Assembly (NCBI GenBank): GCA_017537965.1
Contig: JAFYJV010000018.1
Location: 186,001 to 250,000 of the forward strand
Length of the DNA stretch: 64,000 bases
Reading direction: 5' to 3'
Source: Bacteroidales bacterium
GTDB taxonomy: Bacteria; Bacteroidota; Bacteroidia; Bacteroidales; F082
Shown here piece after piece: positions 7,800 to 17,100 of the stretch. The notes below the pieces were generated by a model. That model was not told the origin of the DNA, searched no databases, and saw nothing but the letters and a program-made list of their open reading frames with translations. Made by a program: the position numbers and the translations under genes. The stretch's first letter is position 1; each line of letters opens with the position of its first letter.

Positions 7800-8774
7800 T
7801 TAATACATAAACTCTATTTCTTGAAGGATTGCCATCACTTCCTGGGCAGTCTTGGCTTCCATGAGCCGCATCTTAAAGGGTTTGAAGTTGGGTAGTCCCT
7901 TGAAATAAGCCCCCCAGTGTTTCCTGATTTCCAGCACAGCAATGTGTTCGCCTTTCCATTCGACGGATCGCTCCAACTGTATTCTCGCAATGCGGATGCG
8001 TTCGTGGAGGTCGGGTGATGGAAGTGTTTCTCCTGTCTCCAAATAATGCCTGATTTGCTTGAAAATCCATGGATTTCCGTAGGTGGCGCGACCGATCATC
8101 AGCGCATCAACCCCATAGTCATCCTTGAAATGTTTGGCAGAAGGGCCGTCAACTACGTCGCCGTTGCCGATGATTGGGATGTGCATCCTAGGGTTGTTCT
8201 TCACCGCCCCTATCAAGGTCCAGTCGGCAGGTTCGCTGTACTTCGTGGTGCGCAACCTTCCATGGATGGTCAAGGCCGCAATGCCAACGTCCTGAAGGCG
8301 TTCGGCGATCTCGACGATCTCCTTGTGCTCGTCGTCGTAGCCCAACCGTGTCTTCACCGTCACTGGGATGTTGACGGCTTTAACCACGGCTTCGGTGATG
8401 GCCACCATCTTGGGGATGTCGTTCATGATGCCCGAGCCGGCACCTTTTGACGCCACCTTCTTCACCGGACAGCCAAAGTTGATGTCGATGAGATCGGGAT
8501 GGGCGGTCTCCGCATAGCGTGCGGCCTCCACCATGGGATCCACGGCGTTGCCAAAGATCTGTACGCCAAAGGGCCTTTCAAACTCATCGAAATCCAACTT
8601 CTTGATGCTCTTCACGCTGTCGCGGATCAACCCATCGGAGGAGATGAACTCCGAATACACCAGATCGGCGCCGAACAGCTTGCATACATGGCGGAAGGGT
8701 GGGTCGGACACGTCTTCCATCGGAGCCAGCAACAAGGGATAATGATCAAATTCTATGTTGGCAATCTTTACCAT
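7800..8774 (-). CDS. dusB: tRNA-dihydrouridine synthase
   Basis: FMN-dependent reduction of uridines in tRNA D-loops. It is 324 residues. A TIM barrel opens with LLLAPMEDVSDPPFR (FMN site). The catalytic cysteine is C102 in DINFGCPVKKV, and a phosphate-binding segment near IIGNGDV and MIGRATYGNPW follows. The full set of motifs and NifR3-like length support DusB. Divergent promoters separate it from the CPBP gene. Confidence 0.94.
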   Translation of the reverse strand: MVKIANIEFDHYPLLLAPMEDVSDPPFRHVCKLFGADLVYSEFISSDGLIRDSVKSIKKLDFDEFERPFGVQIFGNAVDPMVEAARYAETAHPDLIDINFGCPVKKVASKGAGSGIMNDIPKMVAITEAVVKAVNIPVTVKTRLGYDDEHKEIVEIAERLQDVGIAALTIHGRLRTTKYSEPADWTLIGAVKNNPRMHIPIIGNGDVVDGPSAKHFKDDYGVDALMIGRATYGNPWIFKQIRHYLETGETLPSPDLHERIRIARIQLERSVEWKGEHIAVLEIRKHWGAYFKGLPNFKPFKMRLMEAKTAQEVMAILQEIEFMY

Positions 8775-8790
8775 GGAGTGAAATATGCTG

Positions 8791-8798
8791 CAAAAATA
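8791..8798 (-). promoter_or_regulatory. Promoter -7 element of dusB
   Basis: TATTTTTG on the minus strand, 17 bases upstream of the dusB ATG, back to back with the plus-strand element at 8800. Confidence 0.55.
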
Positions 8799-8799
8799 C

Positions 8800-8807
8800 T
8801 ACATTTG
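8800..8807 (+). promoter_or_regulatory. Promoter -7 element of the CPBP-thiL-uvrC operon
   Basis: TACATTTG, 21 bases upstream of the ATG at 8829 and only one base from the minus-strand element of dusB. Confidence 0.55.
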
Positions 8808-8828
8808 CAAAATCAATGGCATTTCATC

Positions 8829-9695
8829 ATGGATGAGTTTAAGAAAAATCTGAAGGAATCAACGGGTTTTCATGTGTTTGTCTATCTGATGGCACTGTTG
8901 GTCTGTTCATTGATTGGCGGAGGCATCGCCTTGTTTTTGACGGGCGAAATCACCCAACTGAAAGTAGGACAGGGCATCAGTTCCGCATTGATCTTTATCG
9001 CGCCGCCGCTGATCCTGTATGCGTTCACGCGTAACCAGCCCATGCGCGCCATCGGCTTCCGCAAGCCCAACTATGCCTGGATGTTGCTCATCGGCGTGGC
9101 CTTGATGTTCGTCAGCTTGCCTTTGACCAACCTGCTGACCTCGTGGAACGAAAAGATGAACTTCGGTGCCACTTTCGAAAACCTCGAAGCCTTGCTGAAA
9201 CAGCTTGAGGAAACTGCTGGAAACTTGACGGAACAGATGCTTCAGGTGGACACCTTCGGCGGTTTGTTGGTAAACTTGTTGGTCATCGCCTTGATTCCGG
9301 CCATCGGTGAAGAGCTGACTTTCCGTGGCGTGTTGCAGCAGAGTCTGGTGAGGAGATGCAAGAACCCTCACGTGGGCATCATCCTGTCGGCAGCCGTCTT
9401 TTCCTTTATCCATTTTCAGTTCTACGGCTTCCTGCCCCGCATGTTTCTCGGGATCATCCTGGGCTATATGTTCTATTATTCCGGGTCGCTGTGGACAAGC
9501 ATCTTGATGCATTTCATCAATAACGGAACTGCGGTGGTAGTTGCCTATCTTGACTATAAAGGCCTCACGGATGTGGATTGGGAGCATTTCGGGGAGACGG
9601 ATAACGTATGGATCCTGTCAGCCAGTTTGTTGCTGACCGCGGGTCTGATATTCTTAAGCAATAAAATCAATAAGAAATATGGAAAACGACAATGA
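8829..9695 (+). CDS. CPBP family intramembrane metalloprotease
   Basis: A 288-residue membrane protein with about seven to eight hydrophobic segments. All three active-site signatures are present in the C-terminal half: EELTFRG (EExxxR), FSFIHFQ (FxxxH) and HFINNG (HxxxN), so it should be catalytically intact. The family (Rce1/Abi-like) cleaves membrane-associated peptides or supports bacteriocin self-immunity. The start at 8829 fits the promoter; a longer upstream frame runs antisense to dusB. The last 17 bases overlap thiL. Confidence 0.9.
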   Translation: MDEFKKNLKESTGFHVFVYLMALLVCSLIGGGIALFLTGEITQLKVGQGISSALIFIAPPLILYAFTRNQPMRAIGFRKPNYAWMLLIGVALMFVSLPLTNLLTSWNEKMNFGATFENLEALLKQLEETAGNLTEQMLQVDTFGGLLVNLLVIALIPAIGEELTFRGVLQQSLVRRCKNPHVGIILSAAVFSFIHFQFYGFLPRMFLGIILGYMFYYSGSLWTSILMHFINNGTAVVVAYLDYKGLTDVDWEHFGETDNVWILSASLLLTAGLIFLSNKINKKYGKRQ

Positions 9696-10737
9696 GATCC
9701 CCCGTACCGAACTCGACGAGTTGGGGGAATTTGGATTGATTGATCAGATGACTCAGGACTTTCCGCTGCGCAACGCCTCTTCGTTGAAGGGCATTGGCGA
9801 TGATGCCGCCGTCATCAACCACGAGGGCTATCGCACTTTGGTCTCGGTGGATCTTCTGGTGGAAGGTGTCCATTTCGACATGACCTATACGCCTTTGAAA
9901 CACCTGGGCTACAAGGCGGCGGTGGTCAACTTCTCCGACATCTATGCCATGAACGGCACCCCGACGCAGATCGTGGTGGGCTTGGGCATCTCCAACCGTT
10001 ATTCGGTGGAGGCATTGGACGAGTTGTATGCAGGCATCAGGCTGGCTTGCGAGACCTATAATGTGGATCTCGTAGGAGGCGACACCACTTCTTCGCGTTC
10101 GGGGCTGGTGATCTCTATCACGGTCATCGGCACGGCCAAGGATGAAGAGGTGGTTTACCGTAGCGGTGCAAGACCCAATGACTTGCTTTGCGTCAGTGGC
10201 GATCTCGGTGGTGCCTACATGGGTCTGCTGATCCTCGAAAGGGAGAAGGCGGAATACCTGGCCAACCCCAACATGCAGCCGCAATTGCAAGGCTTTGACT
10301 ATGTGTTGGAACGTCAACTCAAGCCTGAAGCCCGTAAAGATGTAATCGCCCGTTTGAAGGAGCTTGGCATCAAGCCGACCTCGATGATCGACATTTCCGA
10401 TGGATTGGCATCAGAAATCCTGCATCTTTGCAAGGAATCGGGAGTGGGTTGTCAGCTTTATGAAGAGAAGATACCGCTGGATCCCTCTACGGAGAAGATC
10501 GCCAAGGACTTCCAGATCGTTCCCAGTGTGGCAGCCTTGAACGGTGGCGAGGACTATGAGCTGTTGTTTACCATCGACCAAAAAGACTATGAGAAGATCC
10601 AGAAGATGGCAGAGGATGTCACCGTCATCGGCTACATGACTACTGACAAGGGCATTGCCGAACTGGTGACCCCCGACAACCATGTCATTCCACTGAAAGC
10701 GCAAGGGTGGGATCATTTTAATAGAAGTCAGAAGTAA
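9679..10737 (+). CDS. thiL: Thiamine-monophosphate kinase
   Basis: Phosphorylates thiamine monophosphate to thiamine pyrophosphate. It is 352 residues with a PurM/HypE-like ATP-binding fold. Visible signatures are LKGIGDDAAVI near residue 35, SVDLLVEGVHF, VVNFSDIYAMNGTP, VGGDTTSS and MIDISDGLASEI. It is translated in overlap with the CPBP gene. The last codons and stop (NRSQK) are written by the ACTTCTG-type repeat on the opposite strand. Confidence 0.95.
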   Translation: MENDNEIPRTELDELGEFGLIDQMTQDFPLRNASSLKGIGDDAAVINHEGYRTLVSVDLLVEGVHFDMTYTPLKHLGYKAAVVNFSDIYAMNGTPTQIVVGLGISNRYSVEALDELYAGIRLACETYNVDLVGGDTTSSRSGLVISITVIGTAKDEEVVYRSGARPNDLLCVSGDLGGAYMGLLILEREKAEYLANPNMQPQLQGFDYVLERQLKPEARKDVIARLKELGIKPTSMIDISDGLASEILHLCKESGVGCQLYEEKIPLDPSTEKIAKDFQIVPSVAALNGGEDYELLFTIDQKDYEKIQKMAEDVTVIGYMTTDKGIAELVTPDNHVIPLKAQGWDHFNRSQK

Positions 10738-10743
10738 GTAGTT
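10722..10743 (-). repeat. Heptamer repeat tract at the thiL end
   Basis: On the minus strand the tract reads as ACTTCTG/ACTTCTA units, like that at 1239. Here it overlaps the 3' end of thiL and supplies its final residues and stop codon. Confidence 0.6.
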
Positions 10744-10746
10744 GGA

Positions 10747-12555
10747 ATGGAGAAGCACGTCAAGAGCATATTGGCCATTTTGCCCACGAAACCCGGGGTG
10801 TACCGCTACTATGACAAAGACGGTAACATCATCTATGTGGGTAAGGCGAAAAACCTCAAACGGCGTGTTTCGAGCTATTTCAACAAGGAACAGACGGGTA
10901 AGACACGGGTTCTGGTGTCGCGTATCGCCGACATCAAATTTATCGTGGTGGAGTCGGAGTCGGAGGCTTTGCTGTTGGAGAACAACCTCATCAAGCAGTA
11001 CAAGCCCAGGTACAACATCATGTTAAAGGACGACAAGACCTATCCTTGGATCTGTATCAAGAACGAGCCGTATCCCAGGGTTTTTCTGACGCGGAAAAAG
11101 CTCAACGATGGATCGGATTATTTCGGTCCCTATCCCTCGGTGCGTACGGCGCATGTGTTGCTTGACCTGTTGCGTCAGGTCTATCAGATCCGATCGTGCA
11201 AGACCACGTTGACCCAGGCGAATGTCGCCAAGGGCAAGTACCGCATCTGTCTCGATTACCATATTCATAAATGCGCTGGACCTTGCGAGGGCCATGTTTC
11301 GTTGGAGGCCTACCGGGCGATGATCGCTGAGGTCAGGGAGGTGATCAAGGGCAATTTGCAGGGAGTGCTGAAGACGTTGAAGGCCTCAATGATGGAACAT
11401 GCTTCCCGTCTGGAGTTTGAGGAGGCGCAGCTCTTGAAGGAGAAATACGACCTGTTGGAGAACTACCGTTCCCGTTCCACCGTGGTCAGCGCGACCATCC
11501 ACAATGTGGACGTCTTCTCGTTTGTGGATGCCGGTGCGTTGTTCTATGTGAATTACATGCGTGTGGTGGAGGGTGCCGTGGTCCAGTCGCACACGGTGGA
11601 GATGAAGCGGAAGTTGGACGAATCGCCCGAGGAGCTTTTGTCGTTGGCGGTGACGGAGTTGCGTCAGCAGCTGGAGAGCCGTTCGCGCGAGGTCGTGTTG
11701 CCGTTGCGCCTCGACTTCGACCTCGGAGAGGTCGAAGTCACCGTGCCGCAACGCGGCGACAAAGCGAAGCTTCTGGAACTCTCACGCCGCAACGCGTTGC
11801 AGTATAAGATGGATATTGAGAAGCAACGGACCCTCGCCGATCCTGAACGGCATCAGAAACGGGTGCTGAACCAGATCAAGGAGGAACTCCATCTTCCTGT
11901 CTTGCCTGAGGTCATCGAGTGCTTCGACAACTCCAATTTCCAGGGCGACTATCCCGTGGCCGCCATGGTGCAGTTCGTCAACGGCAAGCCTAATAAGAAC
12001 GCCTATCGGCATTTCAACATCAAGACGGTGACGGGTCCTGATGACTATGCCTCGATGAAAGAGGTGGTGCGACGGCGTTATTCCCGCTTGCTGGAAGAGG
12101 AGCAGCGTTTGCCCGACTTGATCATCACCGATGGCGGACGAGGACAGATGGAGGTGGTGCGGCAGGTGATCCAAGACGAGCTCCATGTGGACATACCCAT
12201 TGCCGGTCTGGTCAAGGACGACCGGCACCGCACCAGTGAGATGCTCTTCGGCTTCCCACCCAAGGCCATCGGCATCCGTGCCGACTCAGAGCTTTTCAGG
12301 CTGCTAACGCATATCCAAGACGAAGTACACCGTTTCGCCATCACCCATCACCGCAAGAAGTTCGAGAAAGGCTTCATGCACTCCGAGCTTTCCGAGATCA
12401 AAGGCATCGGCAAAGCCACTGCCGAGAAGATGCTGCTGGAGCTGAAGTCGGTAAAAACAATCAAGGAAGCCTCGCTCGAGAGCTTGACTTCCTTGATAGG
12501 TCCTGCAAAAGCAAAGTTAGTCTTCGACTACTTTCACCAGGTTACTGGAGCTTGA
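10747..12555 (+). CDS. uvrC: UvrABC excision nuclease subunit C
   Basis: The nuclease that makes both cuts in nucleotide excision repair. It is 602 residues. The GIY-YIG domain is at the N-terminus (GVYRYYDKDG and IIYVGKAKNLKRR, about 17-40). A UVR segment follows near 210-235 (LEFEEAQLLKEKYDLL). The RNase H-like 5' nuclease holds ECFDNSNFQG and LIITDGGRGQME, and paired helix-hairpin-helix motifs lie near 555-600. It starts 9 bases after thiL in the same operon. Its end overlaps the tonB end by 14 bases. Confidence 0.97.
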   Translation: MEKHVKSILAILPTKPGVYRYYDKDGNIIYVGKAKNLKRRVSSYFNKEQTGKTRVLVSRIADIKFIVVESESEALLLENNLIKQYKPRYNIMLKDDKTYPWICIKNEPYPRVFLTRKKLNDGSDYFGPYPSVRTAHVLLDLLRQVYQIRSCKTTLTQANVAKGKYRICLDYHIHKCAGPCEGHVSLEAYRAMIAEVREVIKGNLQGVLKTLKASMMEHASRLEFEEAQLLKEKYDLLENYRSRSTVVSATIHNVDVFSFVDAGALFYVNYMRVVEGAVVQSHTVEMKRKLDESPEELLSLAVTELRQQLESRSREVVLPLRLDFDLGEVEVTVPQRGDKAKLLELSRRNALQYKMDIEKQRTLADPERHQKRVLNQIKEELHLPVLPEVIECFDNSNFQGDYPVAAMVQFVNGKPNKNAYRHFNIKTVTGPDDYASMKEVVRRRYSRLLEEEQRLPDLIITDGGRGQMEVVRQVIQDELHVDIPIAGLVKDDRHRTSEMLFGFPPKAIGIRADSELFRLLTHIQDEVHRFAITHHRKKFEKGFMHSELSEIKGIGKATAEKMLLELKSVKTIKEASLESLTSLIGPAKAKLVFDYFHQVTGA

Positions 12556-13216
12556 AGTTGACGGGCAGGATGTACGACACACGCACGGCCTTGCCACGCT
12601 GCTTGCCGGGTTTCCATTTCGGCATGGCCTTCACGACGCGCATAGCCTCTTCGTCGCAGCCGCCACCGAGTGAACGGAGCACCTTGACGTTGGAGACGTG
12701 GCCGTCGGGTTCCACGACGAAGTTGACGAACACACGGCCTTGGATGCCGGTCTCACGCGCCATCTGAGGATACTTGATATTCTTCTGCAAGTACTCGGCA
12801 AGTTTGGCGGTGCCGCCAGGGAAATCAGGCATCTCTTCCACGACAGTGAAGACCTCTTGTTCGACAACCTCTTCCTCCTCGACTTCAGGAGCGACGTACT
12901 CCTCGATGACTTCGTTCTGGTCAACTTCGGCGTTGATCTCAACGTCATCAACCTCGACGTCGTCTTCCACGACTTGGATCTGGGTGGTCTGCTTGGGAAC
13001 CTCCACAGGCTGCGGCTTCTGTTCCTGCTTGGTGATCTCCACCATTTCTTCTTCAACGACCTCAACGGTTCTGTCGATGCCGGCAAGCTCGAGTTTGTCG
13101 TAACTCTTGATTTCGAATACCAACCAAGCCACAGCCAAACTGATGATTAAGCCTATCTGCGTGAACATCAATTTTTTGTTCTCGAGATTCGCTTTCGGTG
13201 ATTTCTTCTCTTCCAT
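12542..13216 (-). CDS. tonB: TonB family energy transducer
   Basis: Links the inner-membrane ExbBD motor to outer-membrane receptors. It is 224 residues. A short cytoplasmic N-terminus leads to a membrane helix at about 18-36, then a very acidic periplasmic linker rich in Glu, Val and Pro (about 50-125), unlike the classical Pro-Lys linker. The C-terminal TonB domain starts at about 130 with MPDFPGGTAKL and ends PVNFKLQ; it includes the typical YPQMARETGIQG. It could be the partner of the Exb proteins at 4588-6934. A weak TATTTTCG upstream at 13257-13264 may be its promoter. Confidence 0.92.
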   Translation of the reverse strand: MEEKKSPKANLENKKLMFTQIGLIISLAVAWLVFEIKSYDKLELAGIDRTVEVVEEEMVEITKQEQKPQPVEVPKQTTQIQVVEDDVEVDDVEINAEVDQNEVIEEYVAPEVEEEEVVEQEVFTVVEEMPDFPGGTAKLAEYLQKNIKYPQMARETGIQGRVFVNFVVEPDGHVSNVKVLRSLGGGCDEEAMRVVKAMPKWKPGKQRGKAVRVSYILPVNFKLQ

Positions 13217-13272
13217 GGTTATTGTGTCTTTTTAATTAATCGCATGTTTTGCGTTGCGAAAATACTAATTAT

Positions 13273-13698
13273 TTATTTATAATACGCTTCATTTTTCGAT
13301 TTATTTCCATCTCGGTGGAAAAAATAGAAAAAAAGCACGCCCAACACGCTCCCAATGATGTCGGCAATCCAGTCGAATAGGCTTCCCACACGGCCGGGGA
13401 TGAAGGTTTCTTGCATGATCTCGGTGAGTGCTCCATAGACGATCCCGATCGCCAGCGTAATCCAAAGTGCCTTTAACCGATAGGATTTTCCTCTTTCCAT
13501 GAAGGACTTACGATAGCCCCAAAGAGTGAGATAGGCGAATCCAAGATACATCAACAAATGGACTATTTTGTCGATGCCGATGACAGGCTTGACCTTGGGC
13601 AAACAAGAACCCGGAAGCCCTGTCAGCAGCAGTATTACCGCTGCACATAAAACTCCCGGGTAATAATTCCTTGTGAATCGGTCGAAATGGCGAATCAC
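13273..13698 (-). CDS. VanZ-like membrane protein
   Basis: A 141-residue protein with four predicted membrane helices and the VanZ-family pattern DKIVHLLMYLGFAYL, ALTEIMQ and DWIADIIGSVLG. VanZ lowers teicoplanin susceptibility in enterococci, but in Gram-negative bacteria the function of family members is unknown. Its start overlaps the gcvH stop by 4 bases, so the two are translated together. Confidence 0.87.
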   Translation of the reverse strand: MIRHFDRFTRNYYPGVLCAAVILLLTGLPGSCLPKVKPVIGIDKIVHLLMYLGFAYLTLWGYRKSFMERGKSYRLKALWITLAIGIVYGALTEIMQETFIPGRVGSLFDWIADIIGSVLGVLFFYFFHRDGNKSKNEAYYK

Positions 13699-14084
13699 TG
13701 GATCTTGGCTTCGTAGGCTGCCGCGTCAAGGAGGTTGTCCAGCTCGGCGACATCGTTCACCTTGATTTTCAACATCCAACCTTCACCGTATGGGTCGGTG
13801 TTGACCAACTTGGCGTTCTCTTCGTCAGCCAGTGCTTCGTTGACTTCAACGACTTCGCCGGCGACGGGCATCATCAGGTCGGCAGAGGTCTTGACGGCTT
13901 CAACAGCGCCAAAGACTTCTTCTGCGTCGAGGTTCTCACCCACGAGGTCGGGGTCGATATCGACGAAGGTGATGTCACCCAGTTCATGTTGTGCGTAATC
14001 AGTGATGCCGATGTAGCCGAATTCGCCTTCCAGACGGATCCATTCATCGTCTTTCGTGTACTTCAGATTTGATGGAATGTTCAT
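13695..14084 (-). CDS. gcvH: Glycine cleavage system H protein
   Basis: The lipoyl carrier of the glycine cleavage system; it shuttles the aminomethyl group between P, T and L proteins. It is 129 residues, normal length. The lipoylated lysine is K65 in VEAVKTSADL. The conserved GITDYAQHELGDI is at 26-38. No other gcv gene is nearby. Confidence 0.96.
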   Translation of the reverse strand: MNIPSNLKYTKDDEWIRLEGEFGYIGITDYAQHELGDITFVDIDPDLVGENLDAEEVFGAVEAVKTSADLMMPVAGEVVEVNEALADEENAKLVNTDPYGEGWMLKIKVNDVAELDNLLDAAAYEAKIQ

Positions 14085-14123
14085 TGTTATTTGGTATTAG
14101 ATTGTGTGCTTTATTAGCGGTGC

Positions 14124-14131
14124 CAAAATTA
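14124..14131 (-). promoter_or_regulatory. Promoter -7 element of gcvH
   Basis: TAATTTTG on the minus strand, 39 bases upstream of the gcvH ATG and downstream of the sprA stop, so gcvH-vanZ need not depend on sprA transcription. Confidence 0.55.
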
Positions 14132-14178
14132 AGTATTTTACTGTTTGCTTTTACAATTTCCTGAAAAATAATCCATGC

Positions 14179-17100
14179 TTATTGTGCCAAGTTGAATCGG
14201 ATCAAGATGCCGGCAAAAGTGGTGGAGGTGGGGAAGGAGGTCGAGACAAACGGCGTGTTCATGTCACGTCTGAAGAACGCCTGGGCACTCAAACGCGTGC
14301 TGAACTGGTAATCGCCGGTAACGTAGATGTTGATCTTGTTCTGTCCAGCCGACACCTGGTTGTTGCGTTCATCGATGCGGCGCAGGATGGTCTTGTCATG
14401 TTTGAAGCCGACGTCAACCTTCAAGACCAGGTCGTTCTTGACAGTCCTCTTGTTCTTCTTGCCGGTCAGCGACGAGATGTTGAACGAAAGCCCCTTGATA
14501 CGGTAGCCTGCTCCAATGACAAACTCTCGGCCGTTGACCTCGGTGAGTTGGTTGTTGGAGAAGCTGATAGTCATGTTTCTGGATTTCTTGTATTGGAAGT
14601 TGCAAGTCAAGGTGTTCTGGAAGCCCACATCAATGCCGATCAGAGGTGTGAACTGCTCGCTGAGCACTATTTGCGTGATGTCATATTTCGGGATGATGTT
14701 GTCAGAGTTCTCAAAGGTCTGGATCGGGTTGTTGTCGTTGTAATAGACGTTACTTGCCCAGCTGTTGATGGAGTAGGTGGATCGGTAGTTGTGTGTGATG
14801 TTGACGGTTTTGAAGATGGCTGAAATCGCTGGGATGTTGGTCAGTCCGTTGTAGGTAAGGGTCCAGTTCGGGAACGGGATCATTTGGAACGGGGTGAGGC
14901 TGATCTTCTCAGCATCTTCACCGCTGTAGGCGGCGAGGAATGAATACAACAGTACATCTATCGATGACGGTCCGTAGCCTTTCGGGAAACGGTCGCCGGC
15001 GATGGTGTCGAAATAATACTCTTGTACGTTGCTTACCCATTGCGGGTTGTTTCTTGCGATACGTTCGGCAATGATGGAGCGGTTGGCGAGCATCTGGTCG
15101 AACAGTGGCGATCCGTTGCTGTTGGCGTCGTCGCTGCCATCGTCATATTCTCCGACGAAAGCGGTCTTCAATAACATGGTGGTGATGCTGAAGTTGCCGC
15201 CGTTTGTCGGGGTAAAGATCTCGAAATCGCCAAGTGAATTGGCTCTGAAATACTGCTGGAAGTTCTCCGCGTAGGTCCTGTTGCCTTGGATGTCGAGTTT
15301 GAAGCCGGTCAGCGGTTCGCAGTTGACACGATAGTTCAGCGTCTGTGTGTTTCTTCGTATATATGGCTCACTGAGGATGGAGTCGCGAGTCAACCAGTCG
15401 TTTTCCACTGCCGGATTGAAGATGTCGTTGGGCATGCCGGCCACGAAACTCCAACCAGGTGCCTTGAAGGCGTTGTCCAATCCCAGATACTTGGCCTCAG
15501 GCATGAATCCTGGCAGCACCTGGCCTCCTGAGGTGGAATAGGTCAAAGAAGCCTTCTTGACCATGGTGGCAATCTTCAAGGTGCCATCAAGAAGAACCTT
15601 GCCGAAGTTGAGGCTTTGTTTGGTGTTTGTGCTGTCTGAGACCTGTTTCTTCCCGCCCTTTTCGTCTTTCCCGTCTTTATTCTTCTGTAGGTTTCCACGA
15701 TTGCTCTTTTTCGTTGCGGATGTGTTGAGTTTCTTTAGGTAGGGTATGGAGTTGTAGATCTTGGTAAAGTCGAGCGATCCGTTGAGTTGGATGGTGTTGG
15801 AGTTCTCGATGGTGTTGCCCAGACGTGGCTGGATGGATTGCGCTGAGGCGGTCCAGTAATATTGTCCTTGGTAGCTGGCGTTGGCCGAGATCCAGCCAAG
15901 GAGAGGCAGCTTGTTGATAGGTACGTTGTAATTGACATTGATGGTTTGGTGGAATCGAGACATGGAACCAAGATGGAGCAACTCGTTCTTGATGGTGTCT
16001 CTGTTCATCTTCCACTCTTCCGTACCCTTGTCAGGGTTGCCGGCGGGTTCGTACACGTAAGCCTTGGCCTCGGCAGCGTATTCCAGGTTCAGTCCTCGTG
16101 TGAGGTCGTAACGGAACTGGAAGTTGCGGTTCCAGTCCCATTGTTTCGAATAGGTCGGGTTGATGATGATCTCTCCGCCACTCTTGTTGCGCATCAGTTT
16201 TTCCGAATAGTAACGGTACATATCCGTGTTGAAGGTGATGCTCTTGGGTAGGTAATAGAAGTTGATGTCCTTGATCAAGGCGAGGTATTTCTTCGATGCC
16301 CATCTCTTCTGTGCGAACGGGGTGACATTCTTCGGGTTGCCGACGTAGTTGTATCCCAAGCTTCCGCGATAGGTCTTTACGTTGAAGAATTGGATGTCGG
16401 TGTTCTCCTGGTTGGTCTCGCTGTATGAGAAGGAGAGGTTGAAGTTCTCGATGTCGTAGATGTGTACGGTGGGGATGTTGCCTCCTCTGCCCATGTTGTT
16501 GGGATCCCTGTTGTTGGATTTGTTCTCGTCGGGCTTCTGGTCGGATTTGTTGCGGTTTCGCTTGTTAGCGGTGCGTTCTTTCCGGACATTCATGAGGTTG
16601 ATGTTCTTGTACTGGGTCATGTTGTGAACGATGGCGGTCAGTGAGTCGCGCTCATGTTGGGTGTTCATGATGGCCAAAGCGTCGTTGAGTTTGATGTCAG
16701 GGTCATAAGGGTTGTACATCGGGGTGGTGACATTCCTTCCGTAATCGACGTGGAGCGGTAGTCTAAGTCCGGTGTTCTCCACAAACTTGCCGAGTTCAAG
16801 GTCGGTCGAGACGCTGAACTGGGAATGGGCCTCGAAGGTGTTGTCGGTGATGTCGCTGTCGAGAGCGGCGAAGCCGCCTGAACTGTACGAACCGCTGACG
16901 ACGAGACGACCGAGGTCGGCCAGCGTGGCTTCCATGCGTCCTGTGCCAGCATAGCCTCCAGAGCTGCTCAACTCGGTGAGGCGCAGCTCATTGATCCAAA
17001 CAACGACGCTCTTGTTCTCGCCGTCGTCATAGTTGTTGCCGATTTGTTGCCGTTTCGGGTTGCGGATACCGATCATGATGGCTTCTACATCGCTGATGCT

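Noticed and set aside
9660..9679. TPP riboswitch before thiL
   Set aside because: thiL starts inside the preceding coding region, so there is no leader to hold one.
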